From contig CADEFU010000018.1 of the NCBI GenBank assembly GCA_902826695.1, positions 1-55,253 on the forward strand: a stretch of 55,253 bases of DNA, read 5' to 3'. Source of the stretch: an uncultured Alphaproteobacteria bacterium. GTDB taxonomy: Bacteria > Pseudomonadota > Alphaproteobacteria > Micropepsales > Micropepsaceae. Shown here piece after piece: positions 38,374 to 46,832 of the stretch; position 1 is the first letter of the stretch; every line of letters starts with the position of its first letter. The notes beneath the pieces were generated by a model, which worked only from the letters and a program-made list of their open reading frames with translations, was not told the origin of the DNA and did no database searches. Position numbers and translations under genes: made by a program.

Positions 38374-38673
38374 ATGGCGAGCGACTTCATGACACCGATC
38401 GCTGGTGTGTCGCTGGAAAAATACGCTGAGCTTGTTGTCAGAATGCGTGGCGTCATGCGCGACCGCAATGCGAGCGGTGCGATCGCGGAAGCACACGGCG
38501 TTAGCCGTGCCGCTTGGGAACGCGCGATGCAAGGGTGGGAGGCGCGGCTTTCAAGCGACGCGACGCCGGGTGCGCTGCTTGCCGCGTATTTTGATTTCTA
38601 TCGCGCAGCGCTCGCGCAGCACGCGCGTGCGCAGATGATCGCGAATTTCGATATCGCGCGGGCGCGGCGTTAA
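38374..38673 (+). CDS. small hypothetical protein
   Basis: A 99-residue helical, soluble protein. MTPIAGVSLEKYAELVVRMR and SRAAWERAMQGWEARLSSDA are recognisable as a pattern seen in small uncharacterised proteins (G-V-S-L-E-x-Y-A), but I cannot name the family with confidence. A strong GGGGAGGGG lies before ATG 38374. Its stop overlaps the convergent nitroreductase by 4 bases. No signal or membrane segment. Function unknown. Confidence 0.7.
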   Translation: MASDFMTPIAGVSLEKYAELVVRMRGVMRDRNASGAIAEAHGVSRAAWERAMQGWEARLSSDATPGALLAAYFDFYRAALAQHARAQMIANFDIARARR

Positions 38674-39260
38674 GGCGGCCACTCTCGGGCGATCGTTTCG
38701 AACGATGGTCGCGGACGATCTTCGAGCGGTTCCGAGGGATGGCCCAGATAGATGAAGCCCGCGATGCGTTCGTTTGCGTCGAGCCCTAGGCCCGCTTTCA
38801 CCGTCGGGTGATAGGCGCACCACTCTGTGATCCAACCCGCAACAAAGCCCATCGCATGCGCGGCAATGCAGAGCGTTTGACAGGCTGCACCGGCAGATAG
38901 GATTTGCTCCCACTCCGGGATTGGCATGCCCTCGCGCGCGCGGCTGACCACGCCGATGATGACGGGGGCGCGGAGAAAGCGGGTGCGTTCTTGCGTGATA
39001 CGCTCTTCAGTGGCGTCAGGTTCGGATTGCTTCAGCGCGCGGACTAGCAGATCACCGAAGGCGGCGCGGGCGTCGTTCTTGAAGATAAGGAATCGCCACG
39101 GCGTGAGCTTGCCGTGATCGGGCACGCGTGTCGCGGCGCGGATCAGTGTTTTGATTTGCTCGTCACTTGGGCCGGGGCCTTTCATGCGCTTGGCGGAGCC
39201 TGAGCGGCGGCTCAAGAGCAGATCGAGTGTTTGCGGAGCAGCGACGTTAAGTGCGGACAT
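38670..39260 (-). CDS. nitroreductase family protein (YdjA-like)
   Basis: A 196-residue FMN-dependent oxidoreductase. The N-terminal DLLLSRRSGSAKRM and VPDHGKLTPWRFLIF bind FMN as in the YdjA subgroup of short nitroreductases; the C-terminal AGWITEWCAYHP and GFIYLGHPSEP are also typical. Physiological substrate is unknown. Convergent with the small hypothetical gene (4-base overlap). Single ATG at 39260. Length is normal for the YdjA type (about 185-195). Confidence 0.9.
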   Translation of the reverse strand: MSALNVAAPQTLDLLLSRRSGSAKRMKGPGPSDEQIKTLIRAATRVPDHGKLTPWRFLIFKNDARAAFGDLLVRALKQSEPDATEERITQERTRFLRAPVIIGVVSRAREGMPIPEWEQILSAGAACQTLCIAAHAMGFVAGWITEWCAYHPTVKAGLGLDANERIAGFIYLGHPSEPLEDRPRPSFETIAREWPP

Positions 39261-39457
39261 TCGGGCCTCGTGGTTTCAGGCGTGGCGGCGCTTATTGTTG
39301 CAAGGATCGTTGTGGAATTGCAGGCGAAGCTTCTTTTCCGCGCCGGGTTTGCCGCGGTTTGCTTGGGTGCGCTTGCCTTCGTCAAGACCCGTTAACCTGG
39401 CGTGATGCATGCTTGATAGGCTCGCGGTAAGTGCCCATCTGTATTAAGATGGTTCCC

Positions 39458-40297
39458 ATGGACAAGCGCTCGATGCCCGTTATTGCGGAAAAGTTCGCGG
39501 TCTGCGACCCGGTTTGGTCCGATCTGCGGGAGGAGGCCATCCGCGCCGCGGCGGCCGAGCCTGCGCTTGCAAGCTTCGTGCATGCGACGATCCTCAATCA
39601 TGAGCGGTTGGAAGAGGCGCTGACCTATCACCTGGCGCAGAAGCTCGGGAACGATGATGTCGGCGCGATGCAGGTGCGGCAGGTGTTCGATCAGGCTTTC
39701 GCGGATGAACCGACGCTGGGCGATGAAGTGCGCGCGGACCTGTCGGCGGTGTACGAGCGCGATCCGTCGGTGACGACGTATCTGCAGCCGTTCTTGTTCT
39801 TCAAAGGATTTTTGGCGATCCAGTCCTATCGCGTGATGCACTGGCTCTACAAGAAAGGCCGCGTGACGCTCGCTCAGCATTTTCAGAGCCGCGTCTCGGA
39901 AGTGTTCGCGGTGGACGTCAATCCGGCGGCCAAGATCGGGCGCGGCGTGATGATCGATCACGGCACCGGCGTCGTGATCGGCGAGACGGCGGTGATCGAA
40001 GACGACGTCTCCATGCTGCATGGCGTGACGCTTGGCGGCACGGGTAAGGAAACCGGCGACCGGCACCCGAAGGTGCGGCGCGGCGTGATGATCGGTGCGA
40101 ATGCGACGATCCTCGGCAATATCGAGATCGGCGCGAACAGCCGCGTTGGTGCAGGCAGTGTGGTGTTGGCGGACGTGCCGGAGCATTGTACGGTGGCCGG
40201 CGTGCCGGCGCGTGTCGTCGGTTGCGCGGGCTGCGATCAGCCCAGCCACGAGATGAACCAGATCATCGAAGACACGCCGCTGGACTATCAGATTTAG
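39458..40297 (+). CDS. cysE: serine O-acetyltransferase
   Basis: A 279-residue hexapeptide-repeat acyltransferase that acetylates serine for cysteine synthesis. The N-terminal helical SATase domain (DPVWSDLREEAIRAAAAEPA, ILNHERLEEALTYHLAQKLG) is followed by the left-handed beta-helix: MIDHGTGVVIGETAVIEDD, MLHGVTLGGTGKETGDRHPK. The C-terminus ends in ...DYQI, and a terminal isoleucine is the known feature that docks into cysteine synthase. ATG 39458 is preferred over GTG 39431 and ATG 39449, all in frame. Confidence 0.95.
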   Translation: MDKRSMPVIAEKFAVCDPVWSDLREEAIRAAAAEPALASFVHATILNHERLEEALTYHLAQKLGNDDVGAMQVRQVFDQAFADEPTLGDEVRADLSAVYERDPSVTTYLQPFLFFKGFLAIQSYRVMHWLYKKGRVTLAQHFQSRVSEVFAVDVNPAAKIGRGVMIDHGTGVVIGETAVIEDDVSMLHGVTLGGTGKETGDRHPKVRRGVMIGANATILGNIEIGANSRVGAGSVVLADVPEHCTVAGVPARVVGCAGCDQPSHEMNQIIEDTPLDYQI

Positions 40298-40300
40298 CGC

Positions 40301-41305
40301 TCAGGCCTTGCGCATCTCACTCGGGCTTTTGCCGGTCCAACGCTTGAAGGCGCGGGAGAAGGCGGCGGCTTCGGAGAAGCCGACGAGGTAGGCTGTTTCG
40401 CTGATCGAGACTTTCTTGCCGCTCAGGTAGTGTAGCGCGAGTTTGTGGCGGAGGTCGTCGAGCACTTTCTCGAACGTCGTGCCTTCGTCTTTCAGTTTGC
40501 GGAACAGGGTTTGGCGGCTCATCGCCATCGCCTCGGCGATCTTGTCCATGCTGACGTCGCCGGTGTGAAGCACCGGCATGAGCAAGCTTTCGACGCGGCC
40601 GTGCGTTGTTTTCGAGGCATTGAGGGCCAGGAGCAGTTTGTCGGCATGCTCGCTCAGAATGCCGAAGACGTATCTGGGTTGTTGCGCCACGCGGGTCGTC
40701 GCCCATGCGTCCGTCAGCGCGACGGCGTTTTTGGCGGCTGAAAACGTCACCGGTACCTGGAAGACGCGCTGGTACTCGCTCGCGTAGCTTGGCCGTGGGT
40801 GGGTTACATGTACCTCGTGCACCAGCGGGGTTTGTGTGAAGATCCTGGCTCCCACCGACATACGCGCGAACGTGCTTTCTGTCAGTTCGTAGAAGTCATT
40901 CGGATTCCGGCGCGTGTCGAACAACCAAAGCACGCCGTTGATGCGCTCCAGCTTGAAGCGGGTGCTGTCGGTTTCGACCTCGATGACGAGGCTGTTGTAG
41001 CGGTTCAACTGTAGCAAGGCATCGAGCATCGTTTCGGACGCAGCCGCAATGAGGCCCACAACCGAGATCTCGTTGAAGTCGTTGAACTCGCCATAGTGCA
41101 GGCCCAAGGCTTCGTCGCCGGTCAGCCGCTTTGCCTGGCGCATCAGCGTGACGTAGTTCGCAAACGGGACGCGGTTGTCTTGATCGGCGAGGTCAGCGGG
41201 ATCGATGCCGGCTTGCGCCAGCAACACCGCTTCGTTGGCGCCTTTCGAGACCGCGAAGCGCGTGAGCCCGCGGGCGAGCCCGGCGGCGACGGTTCGCTCC
41301 GTCAT
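40301..41305 (-). CDS. AraC family transcriptional regulator (AraC-N / GntR-like ligand domain)
   Basis: A 334-residue regulator. Residues 1-200 form the long N-terminal domain of the OruR/ArgR-VirS-type AraC proteins (GIDPADLADQDNRVPFANYV, GEFNDFNEISVVGLI), and the C-terminal about 100 residues carry two helix-turn-helix units: MDKIAEAMAMSRQTLFRKLK and ISETAYLVGFSEAAAFSRAF. It lies convergent with cysE, 3 bases apart. Ligand and targets unknown. Confidence 0.9.
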   Translation of the reverse strand: MTERTVAAGLARGLTRFAVSKGANEAVLLAQAGIDPADLADQDNRVPFANYVTLMRQAKRLTGDEALGLHYGEFNDFNEISVVGLIAAASETMLDALLQLNRYNSLVIEVETDSTRFKLERINGVLWLFDTRRNPNDFYELTESTFARMSVGARIFTQTPLVHEVHVTHPRPSYASEYQRVFQVPVTFSAAKNAVALTDAWATTRVAQQPRYVFGILSEHADKLLLALNASKTTHGRVESLLMPVLHTGDVSMDKIAEAMAMSRQTLFRKLKDEGTTFEKVLDDLRHKLALHYLSGKKVSISETAYLVGFSEAAAFSRAFKRWTGKSPSEMRKA

Positions 41306-41407
41306 CGCGTGGACCTGTTACGTGGGATCAAGTTTTTGATGCGCGGCGTCATGGGCGGTTGAGGCGGCCGTCACTAGGTTTCTCATAGCAATAAGTAAGG
41401 AATAGCG

Positions 41408-41482
41408 ATGAGCTTCGCAACGCCGGGGGCGGCGGATGTGCGCGCCGAACGTGGTGGTTTTCAGTGGCTGACGCGATGTTGA
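41408..41482 (+). CDS. candidate 24-residue leader ORF of the DUF2306 operon
   Basis: A short frame MSFATPGAADVRAERGGFQW (then LTRC) with AAGGA at 41396-41400, seven bases before its ATG. Its stop TGA (41480-41482) overlaps the region of the DUF2306 ATG at 41476, so it could couple translation into that gene. There is no homologue I recognise and chance occurrence is possible. Reported because the ribosome site is better than that of the following gene. Confidence 0.35.
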   Translation: MSFATPGAADVRAERGGFQWLTRC

Positions 41483-42252
41483 AGGGCGCGGCTGCGTTTT
41501 GGTTTGTCGTTGCGGCCATGGGGCAGTGGTTGTTCGTCGTGTTCATCGTGGGGTTCTACGCCGCACCGACGGCCACCGGGAACTTCGAGGCGTGGGACAA
41601 GAATACGTTCATGACGCACGGCTATGTCGCGGGCGACACGGCCGGCAACCTCGCTTTTGCGGCACACGTGATGATGGCGGCCGTGATCACGGCGAGCGGG
41701 ACCGTGCAGCTCATTCCCTGGGTTCGCACGCATGCGATTTGGTTTCATCGCTTCAGCGGGCGCGTGTTCATTTTTATCGCGTTCGTCATCAGTCTGGCGG
41801 GGCTCTTTCTCAACGCGACGCGCGGGGAGGGCACGTTTGCACACATTCCGATCACGCTGAACGCCGTGCTGTTGATGTTCTGTGCCGGGCAGGCGTTTGG
41901 GCATGTGCGGGCCGGGAACATCGACATGCACCGGCGCTGGGCGCTTCGTACGTTCATGGTGATGAACGGCGTGTGGTTCCTGCGCGTGGGCATGATGGGG
42001 TGGATGATCACGAAGATCGGACTCTTCGGCGGGCCAGAGACGTTCGACGCGACTTTCTATGCGTTCTGGTCGTACGGCAGTTACCTCGTGCCGCTGGTGG
42101 TGCTGGAGCTTTACTTCCAGGCGCAGGACCGGGGTGGCGCGCTGGCAAAGGTTGCCGTGTCGGCGCTGCTCTTTGGCCTGACGCTCGCGATGGGAGCCGG
42201 GATCGTCGGTGCCGCCGCGATGATGTGGTGGCCGTTGCTACAGGTAGCGTGA
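41476..42252 (+). CDS. DUF2306 family integral membrane protein 1
   Basis: A 258-residue membrane protein with about seven helices and histidines within or near helices (THGYVAGDTAGNLAFAAHVM, IWFHRFSGRVFIFIAFVISL, DMHRRWALRTFMVMNG). These match DUF2306 proteins of unknown function; the conserved histidines suggest haem or metal binding, which is inference. The start is ATG 41476, coupled to the short frame upstream; GTG 41464 is an alternative. A second DUF2306-type gene follows after 7 bases. Confidence 0.8.
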   Translation: MLKGAAAFWFVVAAMGQWLFVVFIVGFYAAPTATGNFEAWDKNTFMTHGYVAGDTAGNLAFAAHVMMAAVITASGTVQLIPWVRTHAIWFHRFSGRVFIFIAFVISLAGLFLNATRGEGTFAHIPITLNAVLLMFCAGQAFGHVRAGNIDMHRRWALRTFMVMNGVWFLRVGMMGWMITKIGLFGGPETFDATFYAFWSYGSYLVPLVVLELYFQAQDRGGALAKVAVSALLFGLTLAMGAGIVGAAAMMWWPLLQVA

Positions 42253-42259
42253 GGCGCAA

Positions 42260-42922
42260 ATGGACGTTGCTGCTGTTGTGTTCGTTCACGTTACGGCCGG
42301 GGTGTTCTCGCTTGTGTCCGGCGCGGGCGCGTTGTTCGCGCGTAAGGGGGAGGCGCTGCATCGGCTTTCGGGAAACGTGTTCTTCGTTTCGATGATCGTG
42401 ATGACGGTGGCGGCGTTCATTGCCGCGATCGCAAATCAACAAGCGATCAACATCTCCGCCTCGACCGTGACGTTCTACATGATCACGACGTCGTGGGTGG
42501 CGGCGACGCGCAAGGACGGGGAGATCGGGCAGTTCGAGACGTTTGCGTTGTTCGGCGGGCTTGGCGTCGTCGCGACGGCGGCCTGGTTCGCGGTCGTGGA
42601 TGAGCCAGCCGCGCCGGTGCACTACGTCTTTGGGGCGGTTGCGGCCATCGCTGTGCTTTGCGATGTGAGCGTTGTTTGGCGCAACGGAATCTCGGGCGCG
42701 CGGCGCATCGCGCGGCATCTTTGGCGGATGTCGTTTGCGATGTTGGTTGCGACGGGCGCTTATTTCGCGGGGCAGCCGAAGTTCGTGCCGGCGATTTTGC
42801 GCGAGACCAATCTGAACTTTGCGCCGATCATCTTGGTGTTGGTGCTGCTCGTGTTCTGGCTTGTGCGCGTGCGGTTCACCAAGTGGTGGAAGGACGAGCC
42901 GCAGATCGCGACGGCAAGATGA
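42260..42922 (+). CDS. DUF2306-like integral membrane protein 2
   Basis: A 220-residue protein with about seven membrane helices. VVFVHVTAGVFSLVSGAGAL and GEALHRLSGNVFFVSMIVMT repeat the H...G...H-R-x-x-G pattern of DUF2306-type proteins, and a second histidine-containing stretch ARHLWRMSFAMLVATGAYFA is near the C-terminus. GTGAGG precedes ATG 42260. Its TGA overlaps the ATG of a decayed dehydrogenase gene (ATGA, 42919-42922), so an intact third operon member once existed. Confidence 0.78.
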   Translation: MDVAAVVFVHVTAGVFSLVSGAGALFARKGEALHRLSGNVFFVSMIVMTVAAFIAAIANQQAINISASTVTFYMITTSWVAATRKDGEIGQFETFALFGGLGVVATAAWFAVVDEPAAPVHYVFGAVAAIAVLCDVSVVWRNGISGARRIARHLWRMSFAMLVATGAYFAGQPKFVPAILRETNLNFAPIILVLVLLVFWLVRVRFTKWWKDEPQIATAR

Positions 42923-43156
42923 AAGCTGCAATCTACAACACGTATATACGCGTGATGACTTCACGGCGGGCGGGCGGCGCTACGACATTGTGTTCGATAC
43001 GGTTGGACGAGCCTCATTTGCGACCTGCGGGCATTTGTTGAAGCCCGGGGGCCGCTTGTTGGGCGTAGCTTGGCACTCGAAGAGATCGTTGAGGCGCATC
43101 GGCTCGTCGATAGCGGACACAAGCGCGGCAGCGTTGTGATCACTCTCGACGCTTAG
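42919..43156 (+). pseudogene. decayed zinc-type alcohol dehydrogenase / quinone oxidoreductase (MDR)
   Basis: Three fragments of one MDR protein lie in three frames within 238 bases. The start MKAAIYNTY (42919-42945) is the usual N-terminus; then TRDDFTAGGRRYDIVFDTVG and the following LLKPGGRLLGVAW (about 42950-43073) is the cofactor-domain centre; then LEEIVEAHRLVDSGHKRGSV, ending VVITLDA and a stop (43076-43156), is the authentic C-terminus. An intact gene would be about 950 bases, so two internal deletions with frame changes have removed about three quarters. It was translationally coupled to the DUF2306 gene upstream. Confidence 0.85.
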
Positions 43157-43165
43157 GGGTCAAAG

Positions 43166-43196
43166 AAAAAGGGTCGCTGCTTCCAGCGACCCTTTC
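43166..43196 (-). terminator. rho-independent terminator, best on the minus strand
   Basis: AAAGGGTCGCTG and CAGCGACCCTTT (43168-43179 with 43184-43195) form a 12-bp stem with a CTTC loop. On the minus strand it is followed by a T-rich run (TTCTTT after the stem T's), so it should end the transcript of the short ORF at 43320-43243. On the plus strand it may also close the DUF2306 operon. Confidence 0.8.
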
Positions 43197-43242
43197 CGTG
43201 AGATGGGCGATTGTGATCGGCCCTGACCTTGCGGTCTGAATA

Positions 43243-43320
43243 TCAGGCGTCCCTAGGAGGTTGCTCCGGTGTCCGCGTGACCTTCAGGCTTTCAATCAGC
43301 ACCAAGATCTCACTCGACAT
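43243..43320 (-). CDS. 25-residue ORF with extended Shine-Dalgarno
   Basis: The short frame encodes a peptide starting MSSEILVLIESLKVTRTPEQ and ending PPRDA. AAGGAGGTGATCC (43334-43322) directly before the ATG is a 13-base match to the complement of the 16S rRNA 3' end, with GGAGG seven bases from the start. A terminator follows 47 bases after the stop, and the FAD oxidase gene is upstream on the same strand (83-base gap). No family known to me; a leader, toxin-like or signalling peptide are all possible. Mostly supported by the ribosome site and terminator. Confidence 0.5.
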   Translation of the reverse strand: MSSEILVLIESLKVTRTPEQPPRDA

Positions 43321-43402
43321 TGGATCACCTCCTTCCGTTGATGGGACAAACGAGGCGATTAGATTCCCACGGATTCGCGATCTCGTCGAGAGCAATTTTC
43401 GA

Positions 43403-44674
43403 TTAACCCAACCGGTCCCGCAGGGCGTACCAGGTTAGCGCTAATGCCAGGAGCGGTTTGCGGAAAAGCGCGCCGCCGGGAAGTTCTGGGATTTTAAGGT
43501 TGGCGTAAACGTCGAAGCGTTGGGCTTGGCCGGCGATGGCTTCGGCGAGCAACTTTCCAACGAGTGTTGCGATCGCGACACCTTGGCCGGAGTAACCCTG
43601 AGCGAAGTACGTGTTCGGCATGAGCCGGCCGACATGAGGCAGGCGCGGCATTGTGATCGCTAGCCTTCCGCCCCACGCGTGTTCAACGCGCACGCCCTTG
43701 AGCTGTGGGAAGACGCGTTCGATGTGCGGGCGTACGATGTCTCGCACGTTCGACAAGTCGCGACCGCCGTAGGATTCGCCGCCGCCGAAGAGCAGACGCC
43801 CGTCCGCGGTAAGGCGGTAGTAGTCGAGCACGAATTTGGTGTCGGCGATCGCGGCGCCTGAGGGGATCAGCGCTTTCGCGCGTGCTTCGCCCAAGGGTTC
43901 CGTCGTCGCCACGTAGTTCGAGATCGGCATGATCGTGCGCGCGAGCGTTTGGTTCAGCTCGCCCAGGTATGCGTTGCATGCATACACCACGAACTTGGCG
44001 GAAACGCATCCCTGCGCGGTCTCTACGCGGTCGCGTTCGACTTTGGTCGCGGGCGAGTGTTCTAGGATTTCGACGCCAGCCTCGTCGGCGGCGCGCGCGA
44101 GGCCGAGGGCGTAGTTCAAGGGGTGCAAGTGGAAGCTTGCAGAGTCGAACATGCCTCCCTTGTAGTTGTGGCAGGCGACGATTTCTGCGACCTGCGCCGC
44201 CGGCACGTACCGCGCGGTCGAATAGTTGTAGCGTGCTCCCAAGAAATCGACGTAGGATTCCAAATCGCGGGCGTGGCTATCTCGAACCGCCGCTGTGAAG
44301 TGACCCGGTCTCTCGTCGCATTGGATGGCGTTCGATGCGATGAGCGTTCGGACCAATGACCTTGCCTCAAGCGCGAGGTCCCACAGCGCGCGTGCATGCG
44401 CTTCACCATAACGCCGCTCAAGTTCGTCTTGATCGACGCGCTGTCCGGTGATGACCTGACCGCCGTTGCGGCCGGAAGCGCCGAAGCCTGCGGTTTCGGC
44501 TTCGAGCACGACGACCTTCATGCCCGCTTTCGCCAAGTGGAGCGCACATGACAGGCCGGTGTAACCGGCGCCGATCACGCACACGTCTGCTTCACGCGCA
44601 CCGTTCAGCTGGGGACGTATTCGTTGCCCAATCGCCGTGGCGAGATAATATGAGTCGTTCTGCGAAGCAGTCAT
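43403..44674 (-). CDS. FAD-dependent oxidoreductase, gamma-glutamylputrescine oxidase-like (DAO family)
   Basis: A 423-residue flavin amine/amino-acid oxidase. The dinucleotide fold is VCVIGAGYTGLSCALHLAKA, with ETAGFGASGRNGGQV after it, and AQGYSGQGVAIATLVGKLLA is the C-terminal FAD contact. The N-terminal DSYYLATA and GFGASGRNGGQ pattern is seen in PuuB/OrdL-type enzymes that oxidise gamma-glutamylputrescine on the way to GABA; a link to the distant gab operon is inference. A C-terminal hydrophobic/basic tail is present. It diverges from a hypothetical gene. Confidence 0.87.
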   Translation of the reverse strand: MTASQNDSYYLATAIGQRIRPQLNGAREADVCVIGAGYTGLSCALHLAKAGMKVVVLEAETAGFGASGRNGGQVITGQRVDQDELERRYGEAHARALWDLALEARSLVRTLIASNAIQCDERPGHFTAAVRDSHARDLESYVDFLGARYNYSTARYVPAAQVAEIVACHNYKGGMFDSASFHLHPLNYALGLARAADEAGVEILEHSPATKVERDRVETAQGCVSAKFVVYACNAYLGELNQTLARTIMPISNYVATTEPLGEARAKALIPSGAAIADTKFVLDYYRLTADGRLLFGGGESYGGRDLSNVRDIVRPHIERVFPQLKGVRVEHAWGGRLAITMPRLPHVGRLMPNTYFAQGYSGQGVAIATLVGKLLAEAIAGQAQRFDVYANLKIPELPGGALFRKPLLALALTWYALRDRLG

Positions 44675-44762
44675 GCGATCTCCTCAAGACTAGTTTTGCG
44701 GAAACATCAAGAGGGGGCGCGCTCTTGCCAAGCGCGAGATAAGTGTGCGTAGTCGCAATCCT

Positions 44763-45548
44763 ATGATGGAAAAAACCGGCGCAGTGATCGATGCACATGC
44801 GACGCATTGGGCTTCTCTCTATCCCGATGCGCCCGACGCCATTCGTGCGCGCATCAAGAGCGTCGTCGCAAATTCGACGATCATCGCGCAGGTGGAGTTG
44901 CCGGAAGCGCAAGCCATGCCGAATGGCGCGAGCGCCGATACGCTGACCGCGATGGCGGAAGGCGAAGGCGATCTCCGGCACATGGTGTTGCTGCTGACTG
45001 AGCGGAAGTCGGCGTCGGGATGCGTGCTCTCGGCGTTTCCGTTCGCTGCAGGCGCGATCGCGCATCCGGTGACGATCGATCATGTGGCGTCCACCGGCTC
45101 GGGTGCCGAAGGGCAAATTCGCGGACGGACGGAGAATGGAGCGGAGATATCGTTCTTCGATCCGCTATTCTTCAAGAACGGTTCCGACTATCAGGTGGGT
45201 GAAAGCTATCAGTTCGCGCTGTCGGCGTTCGCCTATTCGCTGCGTCCGTTTGGGCTCAAGGTCGTTCAGGGCGACGACACCATCGTGCCGGTCGACGTGC
45301 TGAGACCCGCGCGGACCGGGGCGAGCGACGATTACGAGTTCCGTGCCACGGTGCAGCACGTCTATCCGATGCAGCTCGACACTGGGACGGTTTATCGCAT
45401 GCGCGTGACTGTGGCGCGTTCTGGGCAAAGCATGGTCGATGTCGCGCTTTATGCGGCCGAACACGTGCTGCCGGCGGGTTACCGGCCGAAGCCTGGGGAC
45501 GAAATTTCCGGGCGCTTGTGGTTGCAAGGCTACCTGGTCGAAGATTAA
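44763..45548 (+). CDS. hypothetical protein (261 residues)
   Basis: A soluble protein with no signal or membrane segment. Recognisable segments are SFFDPLFFKNGSDYQVGESY, FALSAFAYSLRPFGLK and the C-terminal VLPAGYRPKPGDEISGRLWL, the last reminiscent of a small beta-barrel, but I cannot name a family. ATG 44763 (or 44766) is chosen over GTG 44745; no strong ribosome site is visible for any. Followed 30 bases later by the DUF3126 gene, probably in one transcript. Function unknown. Confidence 0.65.
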   Translation: MMEKTGAVIDAHATHWASLYPDAPDAIRARIKSVVANSTIIAQVELPEAQAMPNGASADTLTAMAEGEGDLRHMVLLLTERKSASGCVLSAFPFAAGAIAHPVTIDHVASTGSGAEGQIRGRTENGAEISFFDPLFFKNGSDYQVGESYQFALSAFAYSLRPFGLKVVQGDDTIVPVDVLRPARTGASDDYEFRATVQHVYPMQLDTGTVYRMRVTVARSGQSMVDVALYAAEHVLPAGYRPKPGDEISGRLWLQGYLVED

Positions 45549-45578
45549 GTGCTTCGAACGAATGGAGCTTGAGAGCCC

Positions 45579-45815
45579 GTGGACAGAACAGAAATCCTGC
45601 GTGTCGAGAAATATCTGCGTTCGTTGTTCCGCTTGGACACGATCAAGATCGAGGCGCGGCCCAACAAGACGGACTCGGTTGAAGTGATGGTCGGCGACGA
45701 GTTCATCGGCGTCATCTTCAAGGATACCGAAGACGGCGAGACGACCTACCACTTCGAGATGGCGATCCTGGAGATGGATCTGCCGCCGGCCTCGGCCGTG
45801 CTGAAGAAGCCCTGA
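45579..45815 (+). CDS. DUF3126 family protein
   Basis: A 78-residue protein matching DUF3126: LRVEKYLRSLFRLDTIKIEA, then VEVMVGDEFIGVIFKDTEDG and SYHFEMAIL-like ending TTYHFEMAILEMDL. The family is small, alphaproteobacterial and of unknown function. The start is GTG 45579 with GAGAG just upstream. It is convergent with the membrane-anchored hypothetical gene (7 bases apart). Confidence 0.88.
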   Translation: MDRTEILRVEKYLRSLFRLDTIKIEARPNKTDSVEVMVGDEFIGVIFKDTEDGETTYHFEMAILEMDLPPASAVLKKP

Positions 45816-45822
45816 GGTTACT

Positions 45823-46563
45823 TCACTTCACGCGGAACTTGTCGATCTTGCCCAGGATCAGCGCGTCGATGCGTTGCCATTGGGCGAGGTAGACGCGTTT
45901 GTATTTGTAGGTGAGGCCGACGCCGTCTTTCATGCGCGTGACGCGCATGCAGCTTGAGCCGAAGTTGCCGGTCGCTGCCGCATCGCAACGCATGACGAAC
46001 ATGGAGCCGTCGGCGAGCTTGGCGGTGAACCATTCCGTGTTCTCGTAGCCGGTGCCTGCCGCGAACTTGTAGGTCGTAAGACCGTGCGGGCCGGGGATGC
46101 CGTCGGGCGTGTCGGAGCGCGGGCGGATGCCACGTTCGAACTTGTCTTGATAAGTCAGCGGTGCGTTATCGACGGTGAGCACGATTTGGACCACGCGGGC
46201 GTTCGGCGCGTTGCTTGCGAACTCTTTCGCGTCGGCGGCGTTCCACGGCGTGAGGTCGGGCAGAAGCGCGAACATCGGCAGGTCTTCGGCATCGCCGCTG
46301 GAGCGCGAGCGGCGGAACTTCGTGTAGTTCGCGGGCACGCGGAAGACGGTGTTATCGACGCGGACGTCGGCGGTTTCGGCTGAGGCGGTCGGCCAGGTGG
46401 TGTTGCCCTGCAAATCATCGACGGTTGGGCCGGTGAAGAGCACGTAGAATGCGCCTGCGATGGCTGCGGCGACGATGAAAAGCGCCGCAGGCAGCGTCCA
46501 GCTTGAGTGAGCGTGGACCTCACCCCCAAGGGCGGCATCGGCGTCGCGTTGGTCGATTTTCAT
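45823..46563 (-). CDS. hypothetical protein with one N-terminal membrane helix
   Basis: A 246-residue protein. A single helix at residues about 22-44 (TLPAALFIVAAAIAGAFYVL) follows a short polar N-terminus, giving a type II membrane-anchored periplasmic protein. The rest (NTVFRVPANYTKFRRSRSSG, MFALLPDLTPWNAADAKEF) looks beta-rich and has two cysteines (MRCDAAATGNFGSSCMRVTR) that could pair. Family not recognised. Function unknown. Confidence 0.65.
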   Translation of the reverse strand: MKIDQRDADAALGGEVHAHSSWTLPAALFIVAAAIAGAFYVLFTGPTVDDLQGNTTWPTASAETADVRVDNTVFRVPANYTKFRRSRSSGDAEDLPMFALLPDLTPWNAADAKEFASNAPNARVVQIVLTVDNAPLTYQDKFERGIRPRSDTPDGIPGPHGLTTYKFAAGTGYENTEWFTAKLADGSMFVMRCDAAATGNFGSSCMRVTRMKDGVGLTYKYKRVYLAQWQRIDALILGKIDKFRVK

Positions 46564-46832
46564 GCGGGCACTATTGCGTGGGAAGTGGTTTCCAAGGTCT
46601 TGGGATCGCAGTGTCTGTTGCTTCTTGGGCTAACGGCGTGATCGAAATGCCACAGCCCGGGATAGCGTGCCGTGCCGTCGGGCCGGCCGCAATAGGGGTA
46701 GCGGCAGGTTCTTGGGCCGTTGTTGTCGCAAAGCGGCACATAGGGGCCTTGAGACCGCAGGATTCGGCCAGTGGCATGGAGACTGCTCAACGAAGTGACC
46801 AACCCGCCGCAGCGCTTTTCCAGGGCTACCCC

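Noticed and set aside
43319..43336. Fragment of a 16S rRNA gene (TTGGATCACCTCCTT-like)
   Set aside because: Only the last bases match and there is no upstream 16S sequence; on the minus strand it is better read as a Shine-Dalgarno element before a short ORF.
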